The notes beneath the pieces were generated by a model. It did no database searches, had not been told where the DNA came from, and worked only from the letters and a program-made list of their open reading frames with translations. From Flectonema sp. DT1601 (taxonomy: Eukaryota > Euglenozoa > Diplonemea > Diplonemida > Diplonemidae), in the NCBI GenBank assembly GCA_964019425.1, contig OZ025781.1, positions 998,501 to 1,062,500 on the forward strand: a stretch of 64,000 nucleotides of DNA, in the 5' to 3' direction. This document shows positions 40,817-55,102 of the stretch, piece by piece (positions within the stretch are counted from its first letter, which is position 1; each line of letters starts with the position of its first letter). The translations under genes and the position numbers were made by a program.

Positions 40817-43264
40817 CTACTGAGCAATCATATTTAGAATCGCATCTTCTTGAGATTCAGTTTTGGACTTCTTCTTCCCGGAGATGACTCGTTTTTTCCT
40901 CTTTACGATTTGTTTCTTAATTGCAGGCTGTTCATCAGAGTCAACAGAGGAATCAGCGTTTCCAAGACTGTCAACACTTCTGAGATCCGCATCAAAAGAG
41001 ACTTCAGAACGGCTGTCACTTTCATACTCCGCATCAAGAACCGCAATATCATTATCTCCTGTCTTTTGACGACCTTCTCCACGCAGTTCCTTTCTCTTTT
41101 CCTTTTTCAAACGATGCCTTTCTTGGATTCTTTTCTTCTGCCTCTCTAAATCTTCCGGATCAGCATCAGCAACTTTCTGAGCTTGTTCCCGTTGAAATGC
41201 TTCCTGCGCCTGGTTGTTTTTTTCAAAGTCGTTTTCCCAATCCTCTTTGAGGGTTGGAACTGTCCTTTGAGATTCTACATTTGATTTCTCTTTACTACGC
41301 AAGTCTCGTACAGCTCGTTCAAAAGCAGTGAGTTCGACTCCTTCGTCATCGCTGTCACTACCGTATACTACTTTAGTACCACGGGCGTTTTCAGGGAGGG
41401 AGAGAGGATTGGAACGAAGCTTCTTTAGATTACGACGAGACATTTTAATCGCAGGCATGTCTGCTCCTGTGTCTGTTTTTTCTTCGTGTTCAACATCATC
41501 TGGGATATCCATTGCTTCTGTTGATCTTTTTACTAAAATATCATCCGAGTCTGATGACTCATCATCCGACTTATCGACTAACCTCTCTCTGTGTTCTTGG
41601 ATTGTTGTTGCGTGACGTGATGTCTTCTTTCGTTCCTTTTTAGTCATAGCATTCGATTCCTTCTTTGCTTCTTGCATGTTACGAATATCCCATGAAGTAT
41701 TCTTAAGGTTCTTCGTTCCCTGTGAGATGAATCTCATAGTGGGTGGTGCAGCAAGTCCAAAACTAGTACTCAATTCTACAGTATCAATTTTGTTAACATT
41801 AAAGACTTCTTTGTCAGATTCGAAATATATACTTCTCAGGTATGAGATTACAGCTTTTTGAGCATTTGCTTTCAACTCTGGATCCTGAACAAGTAAGGCA
41901 ACCAGAAGTGGAGTAACAGAGTGAAGATGCTTTGGGTTGACGTCAATCTCACGAAGTCTGACTTTCTTCTCCGCAAGTCTCTTTAAAAATAACTGTTCAG
42001 CTTCAGTTACAACTAACAAGGATGCTCCATTAGCACCTGCTCTAGCTGTTCTACCGACTCTATGAATGTAAGTATCAGTGTCAGTTGGACAGTCCATCTG
42101 AACAACCCATTTAATTGCTCTAAAATCAAGTCCTCTGGCAGCAATATCTGTACAGAGAAGAACAGCTGCTGACTTTTGATTAAACGCTTCAAAGACTTCA
42201 TTTCTTTGAGAAGGTCTCATCTTACCAGTTAAACACATTGCACAGATACCGTCTTTCTTCATTATTCTAGTGAGGGACAGGTATGCGTACTTGACTTGAT
42301 TACAAGTAGCAAAGAATATTATTGTCTTTTCTCTTGTAAACTTTTTCATAAAACTATAAAGTACTGAAAGTTTATCAGAAGCTTCCACGACTGTGAAATT
42401 TTGACAAAGTTTTTTTGGAGTAACTAATTTACTGTTTAAATGAACTTGTGCGTAGTAAGGGTTCTTAACGCTTAATCTAGCTAGAGACTCAAGTGACTTT
42501 GTTTGTGTTGCTGAGAACAGAAGTGTCTGCATACCATTTGGTAGTATTTGAAGTATGTTGTCAATCGTTTCTTGAAATCCCATATCAAGAAGTCTATCGG
42601 CCTCATCAAGAATCAACATCTTACAGTTCGTAGTATCGAAGTTGTAGGTGCTGTCTAAATGATGAATAAGTCTTCCTGGAGTTGCAACGATAATATTTAT
42701 GTTTATAATATCAGATTCATCACCAATATCTGTTCCTCCAATTACGATTCCTCCTGTTAGGTTATGCCATTTACCAATCATTTTTACTACTTGAAATATT
42801 TGTGTGGCAAGTTCTCTTGTTGGAGCGATGATGATACCTCCGAGACCGTCTTCAGCACACCAATTGTTTCGGTAGAGAAGTTCAATCATTGGAACTACGA
42901 AGGAAAGAGTTTTACCACTTCCAGTCTTTGCTGCTCCGAGGACATCTCTTCCTTTTAGAGCTGCTGGGATGGTTAGTTTTTGAACTTCAGTTGGAACCGT
43001 GAAATTAAATTTCTCGAGTCCCCTCTTCGTGATGTCCGAAATTGGCATGTCGGAAAAACTTTCAAACTTTGCTTCTTCATCCATCTTTTCAAGAGTTTCT
43101 ATTATATTCTTCATTTCCACTACTTCTGCTTCCCTCTTTCTGATCTTAGCGTCCTTCTTAGTACTTCCTGAATCTTTACTTCCTTTGTTACCGCCTTTGC
43201 TTCCTTTACCACCTTTCTTTCCACCTTTCTTCCCACCCTTTTTCCCGCCATTCTTCCCACCCAT
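40817..43264 (-). CDS. DEAD-box RNA helicase, DDX10/Dbp4-like
   Basis: An 815-residue helicase. After a Gly/Lys-rich start (repeated GGKK), the core carries AAKTGSGKT (111-119), PTRELA (near 148), ATPGR (near 194), DEAD (220-223), SAT (251-253), ARGLDF (near 376) and HRVGRTARAG (401-410). The extended conserved tract (VQKLTIPAALKGRDVLG, FFATCNQVKYAY) and the long charged C-terminal tail (DDE...SDSDDE, Lys-rich) fit Dbp4/DDX10, the nucleolar helicase that frees U14 snoRNA from pre-rRNA during 40S biogenesis. The size is close to that of the family. A CATCTCACAG lies about 18 bases upstream of the ATG. Confidence 0.85.
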   Translation of the reverse strand: MGGKNGGKKGGKKGGKKGGKGSKGGNKGSKDSGSTKKDAKIRKREAEVVEMKNIIETLEKMDEEAKFESFSDMPISDITKRGLEKFNFTVPTEVQKLTIPAALKGRDVLGAAKTGSGKTLSFVVPMIELLYRNNWCAEDGLGGIIIAPTRELATQIFQVVKMIGKWHNLTGGIVIGGTDIGDESDIININIIVATPGRLIHHLDSTYNFDTTNCKMLILDEADRLLDMGFQETIDNILQILPNGMQTLLFSATQTKSLESLARLSVKNPYYAQVHLNSKLVTPKKLCQNFTVVEASDKLSVLYSFMKKFTREKTIIFFATCNQVKYAYLSLTRIMKKDGICAMCLTGKMRPSQRNEVFEAFNQKSAAVLLCTDIAARGLDFRAIKWVVQMDCPTDTDTYIHRVGRTARAGANGASLLVVTEAEQLFLKRLAEKKVRLREIDVNPKHLHSVTPLLVALLVQDPELKANAQKAVISYLRSIYFESDKEVFNVNKIDTVELSTSFGLAAPPTMRFISQGTKNLKNTSWDIRNMQEAKKESNAMTKKERKKTSRHATTIQEHRERLVDKSDDESSDSDDILVKRSTEAMDIPDDVEHEEKTDTGADMPAIKMSRRNLKKLRSNPLSLPENARGTKVVYGSDSDDEGVELTAFERAVRDLRSKEKSNVESQRTVPTLKEDWENDFEKNNQAQEAFQREQAQKVADADPEDLERQKKRIQERHRLKKEKRKELRGEGRQKTGDNDIAVLDAEYESDSRSEVSFDADLRSVDSLGNADSSVDSDEQPAIKKQIVKRKKRVISGKKKSKTESQEDAILNMIAQ

Positions 43265-43482
43265 TGTTATGTTGGAAAGCTGTGAGATGGATTTTTATAA
43301 TAATTTCTAGGCAACTGACCCTGTCAAGAAACTGAATAAGAAGATGGACAACATTTTAATTACGAACTAATTAATTCGAATTGGATTGTAAAGACCCCCC
43401 ACGTGACGGTCGTGTAACAGAATGAATTTTAAAACATTAAAAAAAAAAAAGTTAAATAATATCGTTGAGTGAGAACAGCTGA

Positions 43483-43749
43483 TTATGATACAGAACAACC
43501 AACCCCAGGTAGTATACTGCTACCTTTACAAACTGAATTTGGTTTATCCCACGAACAGTATCTACTGCCATCAGGATACATCGCTCCTATACATTCAGCG
43601 TCACTGTGTAGTGTTCCACATGGTGGTTCAGTATCTACTTGAGCTTGCTTCTTGTGTGCTCGTACAACAGTTTTTCCACCTGCTTGTTTTGATGTGTCTT
43701 TTACACTCATTCCTCCAGAGGATCCTAGTGATAGCTTTACTCCACCCAT
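43483..43749 (-). CDS. small Cys-containing protein, unknown
   Basis: An 88-residue ORF. The N-terminal half is Gly/Ser/Lys-rich (GGVKLSLGSSGGMSVKDTSK); the C-terminal half has five cysteines around PDGSRYCSWD. There is no signal peptide and no known family. It ends 218 bp before the helicase ATG and follows the same strand as all neighbours. The balanced composition and Cys spacing suggest a real gene rather than chance. Confidence 0.45.
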   Translation of the reverse strand: MGGVKLSLGSSGGMSVKDTSKQAGGKTVVRAHKKQAQVDTEPPCGTLHSDAECIGAMYPDGSRYCSWDKPNSVCKGSSILPGVGCSVS

Positions 43750-44313
43750 TGAAACTTTTGTTTTTATTCCAACAACATTTTTTTTTTTTTTTTTTTTAAT
43801 AAAATTTGATGCGGTTCTATAGAAAGGGGAAATAACATGTATTTCATTAAAAAAAGAGATTTTTTTTTTTTTTTTGTAGTGTCTTCAAATTTGATTTCAT
43901 TGAAATAAATCTCGCTGGTGATGCCATATTAAGCCCCCCCCAACAAAAAGAAATAATCATTCTTTAAAAAAAAAAAAAAAAAAAATGAAATGAAATGAAA
44001 TTTTAAAAAAAAAAAAGTGAGTATGACTCTTTTCTCGCTATTGCTCTTATAATTAATTCTAATTAAGCTATTTTAAATATTATCGTTGGGACAAGTTGAG
44101 TTAGAGTGCCACATAAAAATGGAAGCAAGAAGAGCTCTCTTTTCTTATATTATTTTTTTAAAAAATAGGAACAGAACGCAAAAAGAAAAAAAAAACAGTG
44201 CGTGTGACATTCAGGTGTAAGAATTAACTTTATTAGTACCACAAGACAATTAGCTACCCCACAGTGACATACAATAACATAAGGTTCCGAATACGAACAT
44301 GCCATAAGTTAAC
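43750..44313. other. low-complexity spacer
   Basis: T and A tracts at 43778, 43860 and 43965. No gene. Confidence 0.5.
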
Positions 44314-45663
44314 TTACGCACCGCGAGATGATCCTTTAAGTTCCTGGTCACGAAATCGCATGTCTTTGTCGAGCTTTTCAGCCACTGTAAACTTGTGGCA
44401 ACAGAACACCCCAAGCAGGTGTGTCACAAACAGTATGAAGAAGGCAGTGTCTATAGATCGTTGTGCCCCAGCATATAACAACAAACAGACGAAAAGATTC
44501 ATCGGAACTCTGAAAAAGTTCGATATCGCAGCGCGCGTTTCCTCAGGTAGATGAGCAGCGCGAAGTGTTGCATAGCAAGGGAAGAACATTCCACAAGACA
44601 TTTCAAACAATAAGAACGATGATAATACAGCAGCGTACGATTTGGTTACCAATGGAACCAACGCACATAAACACGGTATGATATGAAGTACGTATAGTAC
44701 CCTACTTGAGAATCTTTTAAACAGAGAAGAAAGTTCATAAAGTAAAGAACCAATCATTGTACACGCCATAAAGGCTGAGAATATCCTTCCATAAGGTAGA
44801 TTTGTATCACCCGCAGATTGGTTAAGTGCTGGAGTCCACAGAAACACCCACAGGAATAATCCCGTGTCAAAACACGACTGTGCGGCTCCTAAGCAAAGAA
44901 GTTTAAAATCACTCTTGAGGGCTTCAATGGCAGGTGCAAACGGTGCAGCTTCTCGATCCCCGTAGTTTTCACTCCAGGTAACTGCAAGAAGAAGAAGAAC
45001 CATACTTAAAGGTGCGATTGCGAGTACAAATGGAGCAGCGTATCCATACAAGTCTGCAACAGTACTGGCGGAAATACCAGCAGCTACAGCCATAATCCCA
45101 TTGAGTTGTGTTGCCCATGCGAATGTATTAGTTAGAAGGTGTTGAGGATAACCTCTTGATAAGTGTTCCGACACCATCCATGATTCGAACGTAGTCGATA
45201 ACAGTGATGTCGCAATACCTGCTAAGAATCTCCCTAACATTAGAACGTAATAGTCATTCACAAGTTTTGTTATTGCGGATAAAGCGTACACAATACAAAA
45301 TACATAACATAGTTTACGTCTACCAAACCTATCAGCGATAGCACCGCAGTATGTTCCACAGATAAGTGAAGACATGAATCCGGTTATGTAAAGGTTCGCT
45401 ATTTCTGTTTTATCATATCCATAGCTGTGGTACAGTGCGTAGACGTACGGACCTTTCAACCAATCACTGAACATTACAAGACTGTAGACAGCAAGATAGT
45501 TCATTTGAAAATTTCGAAAACCATCTCCACCAGCGCCTGCCACAGATGAATCGCTTTCACTCTGAACAGTCTTTTGTGGTTGAGCAATTCGTCTTATAAG
45601 AAACCAACCAACAGCATAAAGAAATAGTAACGCGTACAGTATTTCATCTGTGCTATTAATCAT
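44314..45663 (-). CDS. MFSD5: MFSD5-like major facilitator transporter
   Basis: A 449-residue multipass membrane protein with about 12 helices. It carries SDWLKGPYVYALYHSYGYD, GAIADRFGRRKLCYVF (the MFS loop 2-3 motif), LGRFLAGIATSLLSTTFESW and a second-half block CGMFFPCYATLRAAHLPEE. These match the MFSD5/MOT2 family, associated with molybdate uptake in algae. Length agrees with the family (about 450). It is intronless and flanked by low-complexity spacers. Confidence 0.82.
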   Translation of the reverse strand: MINSTDEILYALLFLYAVGWFLIRRIAQPQKTVQSESDSSVAGAGGDGFRNFQMNYLAVYSLVMFSDWLKGPYVYALYHSYGYDKTEIANLYITGFMSSLICGTYCGAIADRFGRRKLCYVFCIVYALSAITKLVNDYYVLMLGRFLAGIATSLLSTTFESWMVSEHLSRGYPQHLLTNTFAWATQLNGIMAVAAGISASTVADLYGYAAPFVLAIAPLSMVLLLLAVTWSENYGDREAAPFAPAIEALKSDFKLLCLGAAQSCFDTGLFLWVFLWTPALNQSAGDTNLPYGRIFSAFMACTMIGSLLYELSSLFKRFSSRVLYVLHIIPCLCALVPLVTKSYAAVLSSFLLFEMSCGMFFPCYATLRAAHLPEETRAAISNFFRVPMNLFVCLLLYAGAQRSIDTAFFILFVTHLLGVFCCHKFTVAEKLDKDMRFRDQELKGSSRGA

Positions 45664-46962
45664 TTATGTTACTAACAGACTCTGGTATAGTAAATGTAAT
45701 AATAAATGTTAAGTATTTTTAAAATCCTCCTCTTTTTTTTTATTAAAACTCCTAATGACGAGAATGGGTTGGAAGAGGGATTTGAGATAATTTCTTTTTC
45801 TTTTATGTTTTATAATTTTTTTTTTAGCAGTCTGGTTACCTAGGTTAGGAGGCTGTACTATATAATCTATTCGTTTACTTTGTTATAAGTTGTTATTATT
45901 ATTTACTTCTCCTTTTTTTTTTTTTTTTTTTTTCTTTTTTGTATTCAAACAGGTCACTAAAAACGGCAGCATAAGTGTTACTAAGTGCCTTCTTTTTTTT
46001 TTTTTTTTTTTTTTTTCCCTCCCAATCCCGGAACTGCAATCGTCATCCAAAAAAAAAAAAAATTGAAAAATAATAACAAAAGGAAGACAGTACCACTGCA
46101 ATGCGGGAATGGCGGTTTTTTTTTGATAAATCAATCCAAAAAAAGTGGGATTGTTATTATATCATCAGTAGCCTTTCGAAGTTTCTAATTATTAATCATC
46201 CCGGGATATATGTGAGAAAAAAGAAAAAGGAAAAATCTCCAAGGGGGGTAGGGATTTAAAAAATCAAAAAAAAAAAAAAAAAAAAAAAAAAACCGCTTCA
46301 CTCTTTATGTGCCTTAAATAATAAGGCTCTCAGAAATTGGTGAGAAGCTTAACTTAACAAATATGACAATCGTAACTACCATTTGTCAACCCATTCTCTC
46401 AATCCAATTTACTGAGCTAAACAACTTACTATTTAACAATACACGGGCAAGTAGACAGATTGAAAAAAAAAAGAAAAAAAAAGAGACGAAGCAAGAAACG
46501 TACAGCGACAACAAAAAAACACAATATACAAACACACGCGACCCGTATGGAAAAAGAAAGCCGATCTACAAGGAAATAAAGATTCCCGCAAGGGCAATAA
46601 TAATTCCCACATTTACTCTGCTACGGTTCGGTAACAGGGTCTTCCAGCGATTCGACTCATGATTCTTTCGAAGGAGAAAGCCAAGGAGGTTATTATACTC
46701 CACAGACTTGTGAATTCTTATGGAAGGAGAGTAAGGAAGTCAGAAGTTCCGAAACGCACACAAGACTACTAAAAACCTTTAAACAGGTTGTTAAAGAATT
46801 GCAAAGAAGACCGTACCCGAAAAATTGAAAAGTTGTGAAAACCAACATAACATGTAGATATGGTTATCAACAAACAATGAGCGAATTAGGTAGGAGTACA
46901 ATGCACTCCTCTCAGTCATCAACTCAGAATAGTAATTTCTAACAAATTGATATCTCGTAATC
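45664..46962. other. low-complexity spacer
   Basis: Repeated T and A tracts (45910, 45995, 46050 and 46270-46290). No gene supported; some plus-strand open frames end in Lys/Phe-rich low-complexity sequence. Confidence 0.5.
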
Positions 46963-49224
<2,262 letters not shown>

Positions 49225-52200
49225 TCACGACACGCAACACGCGCATTGACTGTTGGCATCTTTCGAAGCAAACTTAACGCCAGCAGAGTTTGGATTCTTT
49301 TTCACGGATGATTTGTTTCCAGATTTTTTTGTTCCATTCATGCCGTTATTATTCTGACTAACTTCAGCCTTGCGTAGCTCACGACGAAGGTCTTCAGCAC
49401 GAGCCTCATATGATGGATCGTGTTGAGATTCAGGCCAAAGACTTGATAGAGGAGTAGCATCAAGATTTCTACGAGTATAAAATAATAAATAAGCCTTTGA
49501 TGTTTGAATGTCTGACTCTTGTAGTGGGAGTAGTTGAGAATCGTTGAGGTGAAGCCAACGACCAGATTCTCTAACAAAACAATCATAATGACCCCAAGTT
49601 GTTCTCGCACCCTCATGATTAACTACTGCCGTTAGGTCATAAATAGTATCAGATCTCGATAGTTGTGGAGCATACTTCAATAAGTTATCGTCATCACCAA
49701 CTATTTCAGACATCACTTCTTTAAAGTCAAGTCCTGTTATGGGAAACTCAACTGGTGTTTGAACTTTTTGACCTCCATTCTCAGCACTCCAGGTAAACCT
49801 TTTCAACTGAATAACTAAGACTGGTGGTAATGCCCATGCTGCAACAGATTGACTGTGAATGGTTAGACCTTTGCATGGCTTACACTCAATTGGTGTTTCA
49901 AGTAAGGTGTTCTTCTCAAAGTATGTTGAGATACAGCTGCGTAATTGTAATTGTTGTTCACTAACACGATCTTCAGTACACTCTGATACAGTGCAATGAT
50001 CAATCGGTTGTAAAGTAATATAATCAGTTTCTAGTACAGCAGGATCCCAATCTATACCAATAGTGTCTCGGTGTTGGACGTTGTGAGCCTTTTGATCATT
50101 TTCAATTTTGCAGCCGATACATCCACGAAGCCAACCACAATCACTGCATGTCATTCCGTCAATCGTAACTCTAGTGAGAACAAATGGATAGTTTCCTTCT
50201 TTTATTTCATCTTTAGAGTATCCTCCAACTAGCTGGTTCATATGTTCCCAAACTGCTTCATAAAGTTGTTTTCCCGTCCCTTCAGTTGTACATAACAGTG
50301 AAGGGTATCCGAGTAACTGTGGTTTCCAAGGTGCTGCGAATAGCTTATCCTCTCTACTTAGTCGTCGTTGAACCATCTGAGCGAGAATTTTAGTACCTTC
50401 GACTTGATGGTAGCCAGCGGCTTCGAATACGTGAATTCTTTCATCTCTCATTGCTGATACTTTCTGAGCTACGTTATCTTTAGCCTTCCAAATAGGAAGT
50501 TCAAAACAGGAACCACTCGGAGCTAACTCCATTGTTATCATGTTGCTTGCTATTATTGGATGTCCGATATCAATCTTTGATGCGACTTCCTGAACCAGTT
50601 GAATTGTTGTTGCCGATAGCGGTAGTTTTACTGTCAAGTTCAATACCCTGTCTGATAGCCTGTGAAATGCAACATTCACATAATGGTAATCAGTTGCTGG
50701 CAGAGCTAAACTCAGAGTTGGAACTACCGTTTCAATAGATCGAGACTGTCTTCGGCAGACTGTGCAGACTCTCGTTGTTTTATGTTGCCAAGCAAATAGT
50801 GCGGTAAAAAATGATTTTACCCATTTTGTGTGTAATCTCCAAGCTTCTTCTGCAAGTACCTGGTCACTTTTTTTTGCTGTTTCTGCGGAGTCCCTACGTT
50901 CTCTCCTCTCACTGGGTTGGCCAGCAATATTTAAATCGTCATTAAGTATTTCCAACAAGGCTAACAAGAAGTCCTGTTGTGGTTGTGTTGGTTGTTAATT
51001 CGAATCATCTAAACAGAGAACAGAAATAATAATAATAATAAAATGTCTAACACACATTAGCATCCTGCTGGTGATTAGTTGAGAATTCAGACCTGCAATT
51101 TCCAATAAGAGATCTGAAGTTACGTGGAGCCAGGTACTTTTTATCGCAGGTCCAGAGCTTTTCAAGCTGTTGTTATTATTGAGTTTTTTTATTTATTTTA
51201 TCAAAAAAATTGAAGACTAATAAAACAAATTGAAAATAGCAAATCATACCAACTCAGACAGTGACATGGTGATTTTACCACCGCTGGATGTGTCATGTTT
51301 TGCAGAGCGATTCAAATCAGAGAGAAACCTTCCCGACATGAGGTAATCTCGTATAGGTTTTGTGTGACTGAATACTTGAACTATAGAGTTCATGTAGCAG
51401 GTGTTTGTTAGGTTTTGCAGACCTACTCGTCCGAGAGAGACTGGATCTTCTTTACCTGATATTATTCTGAGTATCGATTTTTTTGGAATTGTTATCGCTG
51501 TACTATTATGATAAGGAAGCACCTTTACTGTTTGACGTTGAGCTGATAAAACTGTCGCTTTAACTTTTCGTGAAGTAGAATCCGACATATGGCATTCAAC
51601 ACGAATCCCACAGGTTAAATTTTCTAAATCAGCAGCTAGTAATGAAATCGTATCATTCGTATCTGACGGAATGACCGTATCAACTCCGCAGAGTTCAAGC
51701 AGCTTATGCAAATCTCCAACTAATTCCTGTGCCACATCACCACTAGCTATTAGCTTAACGACATAAGTTGAATTAAATTTAATAATATGAGTTCCTGAGT
51801 TAGTCCTAAGAATATCAGCGCTATTTACGATGGTTGAAACACCGTCGACTCTGAGAAGGGCTCCAGTTGGTAGGTTGATAGTCAGGGAACACTTGCCATC
51901 AGTACTCTCGAATAATATAACTTTAACATCCTCAACTGGACAAATTATAAATTGATTCCCATCAGCGATGTCAGCTTCGAGTAAGGTTCTTGATAAATCA
52001 GTTATTCGTTGCCATCGAGTACTTCTACCCAAACCAGTAAGTGATTTTTCCCAAAGAACTGCATCTTTTTCATCTAATCCATAAAGAGTAGATGCCTCTC
52101 TGACTATCATATTTAGAGTATTCAACGCACTAAATGCCATCTCAGATGATGGAACAGACGACGACTCAAGCCGAGCAGTTGGTACATTTGAGTTATCGTT

Positions 52201-53898
52201 GAAAGGAGACCCTTGTAAGACTTTTATACATGGAGGGTGTAGCTCTAACTCACTGTGATCACATATCTCTATCACTGTTCGAGCTATCGCCGAGTGTGAT
52301 CCTCCATACCAACTGGCGATAGCTTTCCATGCTGAAGGACTGATTACTTCAAAAGCATTTGCTCCTTCAGAATTTGTTGCTTTTTGTGGAGATGTTAGTT
52401 CAGAATCTAAAAGACCAGCCCAATTAATATTCCTATGAAGATAACCATAACCATCTAAGAGACGTTGACTTGTTAATTGTGGTAATGTTCTAGTTCCAAC
52501 CCAAGTTTCAGTACCTCTGTCTCCGTTTGGTGAGACAGCAGAGCGTGGTTCCAAAGAGACGATTGATTGCCTCCATTCACTCCACCATTTTTGATCAATC
52601 AAGTACCAAACAGTACCTGCTGGACCTGTGTAGTCAGTCGGATGATATTGAGGAGAATTGAGAAGTGATATTACTGATTCCTCTTCATCTCTGTCAGGAC
52701 GGATACGAAGATCTAACGAAACGACAGTCCATAAGACGGATAAAAACTCAGCAGCAATCGGCTCACGTACTGACTTTGATACTTGACTTATACCAATCAT
52801 AGTACTGCAATCTGTGTGTTCAATTATCCTCGTAGCTTCTTCTGGAACTTCGACTTCAGTCTTCACACCGTTAGCTTCGTTTATTAGTCTTTGTGGAGTT
52901 AGTAATACATTTATCATTTCCTCAAACTCTTTTTGATCCAGTTCGAATCCTGCCTCATCCAATTTTTTTTCTGATTTAATTTTACCAAACATTTTCAAAC
53001 AGAATAATAGCTTCTCGTGTTGGGTTCCTTCAGAACAGAGAGCGACTGCGTTAAGAAGTTCAGTGCGAGAGAGAGAACCAGTTTGGGAAGTATCGACAGC
53101 GTGGAATAGTCTTTCCTTGATGTCTGAAGAGATAGAAGGGAGAGAGTCGCAGAAGGCTTTCTTATCAAGAAGTCCATTAGTTGAGCTTGATTGCATTCCA
53201 TTAAATGATTCTGTGAGATCAGATACTTTACTGTCAGAGAGTCCTGTTTGAAGAACAAGAGATCCTTGAGTTGGGAAATATGAATCAGTCAGAAGGTCAT
53301 GATGATGTGATCGAATTCCTTTTCTTTGAAGTAAATCTTCAAACTCATACACCCAAACAATAACATCGACGTTAGCATCAGCATTACCAACCTGCTTTGA
53401 AACCCATTCAGTAAACTGTGGAAATGTAAAATGAGTTTGCTTTGATGAATTACCAGAAGCAGACAACAATGTCTCCGCTCGTTTAATCTCCGCTTTGAGT
53501 TCTCTCGTTAGAACTGAGTCAGCAGCACTGATAGTGGCGTAGTGAAGGATATCTTCTTTACTAAGATGACCAGTTCGTGATCGATCATAAGCGTTGAATA
53601 TTAATCTCATGCGTTCCTCTGCAGTACCTAAACGAAGAATAGCTAATCCACATATAAATGAATCCAAATCAATAGCTCCAGTGTTGTGAGTATCGAATGC
53701 TCTGAATAGTGCCTTAGCTAACTCTTCAGGTACTTTAGGTAACACAGATCCCATAAACTTTTTTTTGAATGTTTCAAAAGCCATTCTCTCACTTCCACTA
53801 CCACCCGACGCAACGATTCTGGTGTAGTCATCAACGACTTCTGGAAGCATCTTACCAAGACGCTCCTGGGCGTCATCTGCTGAGATAATTCGCGTCAT
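49225..53898 (-). CDS. USP32: USP32-like ubiquitin-specific protease, 3 exons, CaaX C-terminus
   Basis: Exons 51250-53898, 51056-51166 and 49225-50973, with introns of 83 and 82 bp, give 1502 residues (human USP32 about 1600). Exon 1: degenerate EF-hands (FRAFDTHNTGAIDLD, NAYDRSRTGHLSKED), a DUSP domain (WYLIDQKWWSEW) and the USP Cys box NLTNTCYMNSIVQVF with the catalytic Cys near 834. The missing catalytic piece is restored by exon 2 (LEKLWTCDKKYLAP...SLIGN) running into the QQDA motif across the second intron, then DFLLALLEILNDDLN. Exon 3 holds CxxC zinc-type pairs and the His box GHYDCFV with WLHLNDSQ. It ends CCVS, a good farnesylation CaaX box, as USP32 has a prenylated end. It would remove ubiquitin at Golgi or endosomal membranes. 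Confidence 0.88.
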
Positions 53899-54482
53899 CT
53901 TTTTGTTTTATATCATTAGAAAGTTGATAATAAGAGAGGGGGAAAGATCTGATAAAGGAATATAAAGTAAAAGCCAGTGCAGACAAACAACACGAAAGAT
54001 ACAACAACTGAACACTATCTGGTATTGATGTGTCATTGTGTAGTAGATTACACCTGTTTAGATACGAGACGTACCAACGTACTATAAGTAAGCATCACAG
54101 AGACAAATCACTTCCTGCTGCTGTACTTTAGGCAACAAATTAATTTTGAATTTGACTTCACATTCATGTCAAAACGCTCACCGACGACACAGAGAAGTCT
54201 GCCAGTGAGGATATAACAGCGAGAGAAATAAAAAACCAAAAAAAAAACGATAATATTGTTTGGAAAAGAACAAGACGGCGTAACCAGCTGATTTTACAGA
54301 ACAATCTGACAATGCGGACTTGTCCACCTGAAAAGGTGGACAAGGATGATTTAATTTCAAATAGACTACTCTGTCTCTCTATTGTATTCATGAGTCTCAA
54401 AGATTGGTATCTGACTAACGAACAGGTAGCTGAATGGGTAATCAGATTTACTTCAACAGACAGGTAAAGAATTTCTGATTTA
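53899..54482. other. spacer
   Basis: No gene. Contains a CAGCTG hexamer at 54285 and the inverted pair CCACCTGAAAAGGTGG near 54322-54337. Confidence 0.45.
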
Positions 54483-54803
54483 TCATATTTTTGATTTTTG
54501 AAGAAATCCTTTAAAGAATTGCGCTGGTAAACTGTCCATCACACAAGGATGATGTTGTGTAAGAAACTGCTCCGTCGCATCACCTCCAGCGTTGTTGAAT
54601 ATCACATCATCTCCTCCAACGTGTTGGTTCATAAATTGAGAAACATCATAAACTTTACCTTCAACGATAATCCAGCAGTCATCACGTTTATTGTGAAGGG
54701 ATACTTCCGATTTAGTTATCTTCTTCTTACGTAGGGTCGATACAGCACCAGATCTTCCTTCAGAATTTGCCTCGTCAATCATAAATGCGTATGCATTTGA
54801 CAT
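54483..54803 (-). CDS. cytochrome b5 domain protein
   Basis: A 106-residue protein made of one cytochrome b5 fold from residue about 28. CWIIVEGKVYDVSQFMNQHVGGDD carries the first heme ligand H61 (HVGG replacing the usual HPGG), and EQFLTQHH the second (H84 or H85). No transmembrane tail, so probably soluble. It would carry electrons to a reductase or desaturase partner; the partner is unknown. A CACATAAACAG about 20 bases upstream of the ATG could be a splice acceptor. Confidence 0.82.
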   Translation of the reverse strand: MSNAYAFMIDEANSEGRSGAVSTLRKKKITKSEVSLHNKRDDCWIIVEGKVYDVSQFMNQHVGGDDVIFNNAGGDATEQFLTQHHPCVMDSLPAQFFKGFLQKSKI

Positions 54804-55102
54804 TTTATTAATAATAGTTCTGTTTATGTGTTGTTATAAAGAGAGGAAGGTATTGACTCGTATCTCTCACGCATTCAATTCATTGCTACTGTTGTTTGAG
54901 AATACATTTATAGAAATATCTGTAAAAAGATTATTGCAATCAACAAAACAGATGTTTTGATCAGAATAAAGTAATGCTTTGGCCTTGAAAGATGTGTTTC
55001 GCTACGATAGAACACAATAAGAAGTACTCATTCAGTACAATTACAGGTACGAAAGTTGCATTGGGTTTTAACCACTACCAGAAAACGTTAGAACGCTACC
55101 TC
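54804..55102. other. spacer
   Basis: No gene seen. Confidence 0.4.
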
